Notes under the pieces: model-generated
What the model was told of the DNA's origin: nothing
Seen by the model: the letters and a program-made list of their open reading frames with translations, nothing else
Databases searched by the model: none
From: Thermoleophilaceae bacterium
GTDB lineage: Bacteria; Actinomycetota; Thermoleophilia; Solirubrobacterales; Thermoleophilaceae
NCBI GenBank assembly: GCA_013695855.1
Contig: JACCZR010000252.1
Coordinates: forward strand, 1 to 9,858
Length of the DNA: 9,858 nt
Reading direction: 5' to 3'
Position numbers and translations under genes: made by a program
Part shown: piece by piece, positions 7,590 through 9,858 of the stretch
How the letters are laid out: each line of letters starts with the position of its first letter
Numbering within the stretch: the first letter of the stretch is position 1

Positions 7590-8986
7590 CCGCCGCTGCC
7601 CGGTGGGAAGGCGCGGTCGGCCTCGCTGCACTGCAGGAAGGACTGCTCCTCGGGGGTGGGGACGTTGCTGCGGTCGGGCACGATGGTCTCCGCCGCACCC
7701 GGGCACTTCTTGAAAGAGCCCAGCTTGGGCGGGCTGCTTGCGTTCGGGAACAGGCCGCCGGCGGTCGCGAGCACCTCGTCGAAGTAGATGCCCGCCCGGG
7801 AGAAGTCACCGAGGGCGTCGTAGGCGCCGGTGGCCGAGAAGTCGTCGAACCACCCGAGCAGGTCGTTGGTGTAAGGGCGCCCGATGGCCGCGGTCGGCTG
7901 GAAGCGCCGCATCGCCTGGGAGGCCTCCGGGAAGGCGCCCCGGCGCGGGGCGCCGTTGATTCGCTTCGTGTCGAGCGCGGTGCTCGCCAGCGGCGGGAAG
8001 CTGTTGACCAGCTCGATCAGGTCGTTCGAGCGCCCCTTGCGCTTGATCGTGCGCGAGAGGTCGCGCAGGGTGGGCTCGCCATCCCGGGCCAGCCCGCGGG
8101 CCTCACGCAGGAAGGGCTGGAGGCGTCGCGCCACCGGCTTGGAGGCGTCGACGAGGGGATCGACGTCATCGAGCGCGGCGCGCAGGTTCAGGAAGGTGGT
8201 GTTGGCCCGGCGCATGAACGGCGGCAGGCGCTCGATCGACTCGGTCAGCGCGCCCTTCTGGCTGGCGAGCGCCCCAAAGGTGCCGTTGAGGTTGCGCACC
8301 AGCCCGGTCAGCTCGGTCCGGCGGTCGGAGAGGGTGTTGGTCAGCCGGCCCGAGTCGATCAGAAAGCGCGCGAGCAGACGCTCGTCGCGGGTCAGCTCGC
8401 GGAACAGCCGGCGCGAGGTGGACAGCGTCGGGTTGAGGTACTTGATGCCGCGGTTGAGCTCCTGTCCCTTGCCGCGGACCATCTTGTCGGTGCCCTCGAA
8501 GAAGTCCTGAACGGCCACGCGGGCAACCGGGTCGAAGAGGTTGAACAGCTCGTCGAGCTCGACCGCGGTCTCGGTCGACTGGGGCCCTATCCGGCCCCCC
8601 GGCGCGATCGCCTTGTTCGTACCGCCGCCCACCTCGATGTCCACATACCGGTTGGCTATGCCCGACAGCGAGCGCTGCTTGATGATCGCGCGGGTGCCCT
8701 GGCGCAGCGGCGCGTACTTGTCGGTCATCTGCACCTTGACATCGGCCTGGCCGTCCTGGGTGATCTGGATGTCCTTTACCGATCCGGCCGGCACGCCGCC
8801 CACGTAGACCTCGTTGCCCGGCACCAGTTGCGCGGCGTTCTGGAAGCGGGCGGTCACCTGGTAGCCGCCGTCCCCGCTGAAGAGGACGAGGGCCACGAGC
8901 ACGACGGCAGCGACGATCGCGCCCAACGCGAGGACGCGTCCCACCTTCCCGATCCCCGAGCGGTCCCCCTCAGCCACCCGGGGCAC
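7586..8986 (-). CDS. MCE/MlaD family protein, first gene of the six-gene mce operon
   Basis: This is a membrane-anchored, substrate-binding subunit of an Mce lipid transport complex, expected to act outside the cytoplasmic membrane. The 466-residue protein has a basic N-terminus, one membrane segment at about 18-37, and an MCE domain (PF02470) at about 42-121 with the core VYVGGVPAGSV and RYVDIEVG. Helices follow from about 145 to 330, including LNGTFGALASQKGAL at 233-247. Leu226 and Leu247 mark the 21-residue spacing shared with its paralogues. An aromatic patch, YTNDLLGWFDDF, lies at 372-383. Its only two cysteines are Cys428 and Cys453, near the C-terminus. The start is GTG; a second GTG three codons later is possible. 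The stop TGA overlaps the next ATG by 4 bases (ATGA). By position it matches mceA of mycobacterial operons, but sequence alone does not let me equate it with a particular MceA-F subunit. No permease gene precedes it. Confidence 0.95.
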   Translation of the reverse strand: MPRVAEGDRSGIGKVGRVLALGAIVAAVVLVALVLFSGDGGYQVTARFQNAAQLVPGNEVYVGGVPAGSVKDIQITQDGQADVKVQMTDKYAPLRQGTRAIIKQRSLSGIANRYVDIEVGGGTNKAIAPGGRIGPQSTETAVELDELFNLFDPVARVAVQDFFEGTDKMVRGKGQELNRGIKYLNPTLSTSRRLFRELTRDERLLARFLIDSGRLTNTLSDRRTELTGLVRNLNGTFGALASQKGALTESIERLPPFMRRANTTFLNLRAALDDVDPLVDASKPVARRLQPFLREARGLARDGEPTLRDLSRTIKRKGRSNDLIELVNSFPPLASTALDTKRINGAPRRGAFPEASQAMRRFQPTAAIGRPYTNDLLGWFDDFSATGAYDALGDFSRAGIYFDEVLATAGGLFPNASSPPKLGSFKKCPGAAETIVPDRSNVPTPEEQSFLQCSEADRAFPPGSGG

Positions 8987-9036
8987 ACCCCTCCGTTAGT
9001 GCCATGCGGCACGGGACAGTACGCGAGGTGTGCCCC
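8980..9036. repeat. Nested inverted repeats over the start of the MCE operon
   Basis: GGGGCACACC at 8980-8989 and GGTGTGCCCC at 9027-9036 are perfect 10-base inverted arms separated by 37 bases. Inside them lies a second, smaller inverted repeat, GTGCC (8999-9003) and GGCAC (9008-9012), with a 4-base loop. The outer left arm contains the GTG start codon of the first MCE gene (8984-8986) and abuts its ribosome site. It could be an operator, or a 5' UTR stem that hides the start codon if transcription begins upstream of 9036. The arms are seen directly; the function is inference. Confidence 0.45.
8990..8994 (-). promoter_or_regulatory. Ribosome binding site of the first MCE gene
   Basis: Read on the minus strand this is GGAGG, the strongest Shine-Dalgarno match before the operon. 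It is only 3 bases from the GTG at 8986 and 12 bases from an in-frame GTG at 8977, so the true start could be either. A TAA stop at 8998-8996 rules out anything further upstream. Confidence 0.6.
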
Positions 9037-9078
9037 AAAAATCCCATCCTCCGCAGGCCCTTAGCCATTGCTTAACGA

Positions 9079-9085
9079 GAGGTGA
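9079..9085 (+). promoter_or_regulatory. Ribosome binding site of the ABC ATPase gene
   Basis: GAGGTGA matches the 16S anti-Shine-Dalgarno complement over 7 bases and stands 8 bases before the GTG at 9094. It decides the start: the other in-frame candidates (GTG 9118, 9145 and 9190) have no comparable site. Confidence 0.65.
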
Positions 9086-9093
9086 AATAGCCC

Positions 9094-9858
9094 GTGGCCG
9101 GCTGCCAGACTTGCCGGGTGCCTGCGAGTGACGATGAGCGAGCGGTGCTCGGCCGGCCAACGCCCGGCCTGCGCTCCTTCGCAATAGAGGTGACCGACCT
9201 GCGCAAGCGCTACGGCTCCGTGGAGGCGGTGCAGGGCCTCTCGTTCGCCGTCCAGCCTGGCGAGGTGTACGGCCTGCTGGGGCCCAATGGGGCCGGCAAG
9301 ACCACCACGGTGGAGATCCTCGAGGGCTTTCGGCGGCGTTCGGGCGGCGAGGTCTGGGTACTCGGCCACGACCCCGGGCGCCGCGACCGTCGCCTTCAGG
9401 AGAGGGTCGGAATCGTGCTCCAGAGCTCGGGCCTGTACCCGCGGGTCACCGTCCGCGAGGCCGTCGAGCACTTCGCCAAGGCCTACCCGTCACCGCGCGA
9501 CCCGGCGGAGACGATCGCGCTCGTGGGCCTGGAGGAGCAGGGCGATGCCCGCGCCCGAGAGCTCTCGGGCGGGCAGCGCCGCCGGCTGGACCTGGCCCTG
9601 GCCCTGGTGGGCGACCCTGAGCTCGTGTTCCTCGACGAGCCCACGACCGGCTTCGACCCGGCCGCCCGGCGTGCCGCGTGGGGCGTGATCGACACCCTCA
9701 AGGACCTCGGCAAGACCGTGCTCCTCACTACCCACTATCTCTATGAGGCGCAGGCGCTGGCCGACCGCGTCGCGATCGTCAAGGACGGCGTGATCCTCGC
9801 CCAGGGTCCGCCGCGCGAGCTGATGACGAGCGCCCCGGGCTACCGGGTCGCCTACCGG
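9094..9858 (+). CDS. ABC-2 type exporter ATP-binding protein (DrrA/CcmA-like), 3' end off the window
   Basis: This is the nucleotide-binding subunit of an ABC exporter of the COG1131 type (drug, antibiotic or polysaccharide export), acting on the cytoplasmic face of the membrane. With the GTG at 9094 as residue 1, visible motifs are Walker A GPNGAGKT at 63-70, the Q-loop glutamine at 110 in VLQSSGLYP, signature LSGGQ at 157-161, Walker B LVFLDE at 177-182 with the catalytic Glu182, GFDP at 186-189, and the switch histidine at 214 in TTHYLYEA. All catalytic residues are present. The window holds 255 codons with no stop; the family is usually about 300 residues, so the C-terminus and probably an ABC-2 permease gene lie beyond the edge. 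I chose 9094 because GAGGTGA precedes it by 8 bases and an in-frame TAG (9088-9090) closes the frame upstream. GTG 9118 is possible but has no visible ribosome site. The gene is divergent from the MCE operon. Its motifs resemble exporter ATPases, not MlaF/Mkl, so I do not assign it to MCE transport. The family is confident; the substrate is unknown. Confidence 0.93.
   Translation, partial: MAGCQTCRVPASDDERAVLGRPTPGLRSFAIEVTDLRKRYGSVEAVQGLSFAVQPGEVYGLLGPNGAGKTTTVEILEGFRRRSGGEVWVLGHDPGRRDRRLQERVGIVLQSSGLYPRVTVREAVEHFAKAYPSPRDPAETIALVGLEEQGDARARELSGGQRRRLDLALALVGDPELVFLDEPTTGFDPAARRAAWGVIDTLKDLGKTVLLTTHYLYEAQALADRVAIVKDGVILAQGPPRELMTSAPGYRVAYR

Larger units (their letters stand above)
8987..9093. 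promoter_or_regulatory. Divergent intergenic region between the MCE operon and the ABC ATPase gene
   Basis: This 107-base stretch is the only real gap between genes in the window and must hold the promoters for both directions, unless the operon is read from further upstream. It has AT-richer patches at 9037-9042 and 9061-9090 that stand out from the GC-rich surroundings. On the minus strand TACTGT (9021 down to 9016) fits the loose actinobacterial -10 pattern TANNNT and would place the transcript start about 20 bases before the MCE start codon. I see no convincing -35 box for it and no clear promoter for the plus-strand gene. Inverted repeats in this region are listed separately. Confidence 0.5.

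Noticed and set aside
7590..7706. A 39-codon N-terminal extension of the second MCE protein starting at 7706
   Set aside because: It would overlap the end of the first MCE gene and adds an Arg/Pro/Gly-rich stretch before the membrane anchor. ATG 7589 forms the ATGA coupling seen at the other junctions.
373..7787. Long open frames on the plus strand opposite the MCE genes (for example 373-1314, 1737-2567, 3101-4528, 4627-5973, 6390-7787)
   Set aside because: Each lies in exact codon register with the minus-strand MCE gene it opposes. In GC-rich genes the antisense stops correspond to rare TTA, CTA and TCA codons, so such frames stay open by default. Their translations are Arg/Gly/Ala/Val-rich without recognisable domains, while the minus-strand frames have membrane anchors, MCE domains and coupled junctions.
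9061..9735. Open frames overlapping the ABC ATPase gene (minus 9061-9471, plus 9287-9688, minus 9483-9728 and 9490-9735)
   Set aside because: They lie across the Walker A, signature and Walker B coding sequence of a clear ABC ATPase and show no domain of their own.
9094..9858. The divergent ATPase as the energy-supplying ATPase (MceG/Mkl) of the MCE system
   Set aside because: Its motifs (EGFRRRSGGEVWVLGHDP, LSGGQRRR, DEPTTGFDP) are those of ABC-2 exporters, and it is transcribed away from the MCE operon. Nothing in the sequence ties it to MCE transport.

Overview
The window is very GC-rich and almost entirely coding, about 99 percent by eye. It looks like a piece of an actinomycete chromosome. 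I favour the class Thermoleophilia (Solirubrobacterales and relatives). The reasons are the six-gene MCE operon, the GC-rich codon use, and phrases such as GLPFVPTY just after the membrane anchor of the third protein, which I recall from MCE proteins of that group. The class assignment is inference from memory; the phylum is safer.

Layout. From the left edge to position 8986, six consecutive genes on the minus strand (transcribed right to left) each encode a different MCE/MlaD-family protein. Every protein has one N-terminal membrane anchor, one MCE domain at about residues 40 to 125, a long helical region, and a C-terminal region with exactly two cysteines. The five junctions between them overlap by 4, 4, 1, 4 and 4 bases, so the genes are surely co-transcribed and translationally coupled. 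At the left edge the last stop codon overlaps a possible GTG start of a seventh gene in the same style. To the right lies a short divergent intergenic region (8987-9093) with two nested inverted repeats. The outer repeat covers the start codon of the first MCE gene. From 9094 to the right edge, a plus-strand gene encodes the ATPase of an ABC-2 type (DrrA/CcmA-like) exporter and runs off the window.

How it works together. In mycobacteria, six Mce proteins (MceA-F) form a heterohexameric tube anchored in the inner membrane. The tube passes lipids or sterols to a YrbE/MlaE permease pair and an MlaF-like ATPase. Six different, co-translated MCE proteins of 456 to 544 residues fit that design. No YrbE/MlaE permease lies upstream of the first MCE gene, where actinobacterial mce operons usually carry it. 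The neighbouring ATPase is of the exporter type and points the other way. The partners must therefore be downstream of the left edge or elsewhere in the genome.

The observations most worth a second look are a fixed 21-residue spacing in the helical region of five of the six paralogues, the C-terminal cysteine pair in every subunit, the nested inverted repeats over the operon's translation start, and the missing permease. I found no RNA gene, insertion sequence, CRISPR array or clearly foreign stretch.
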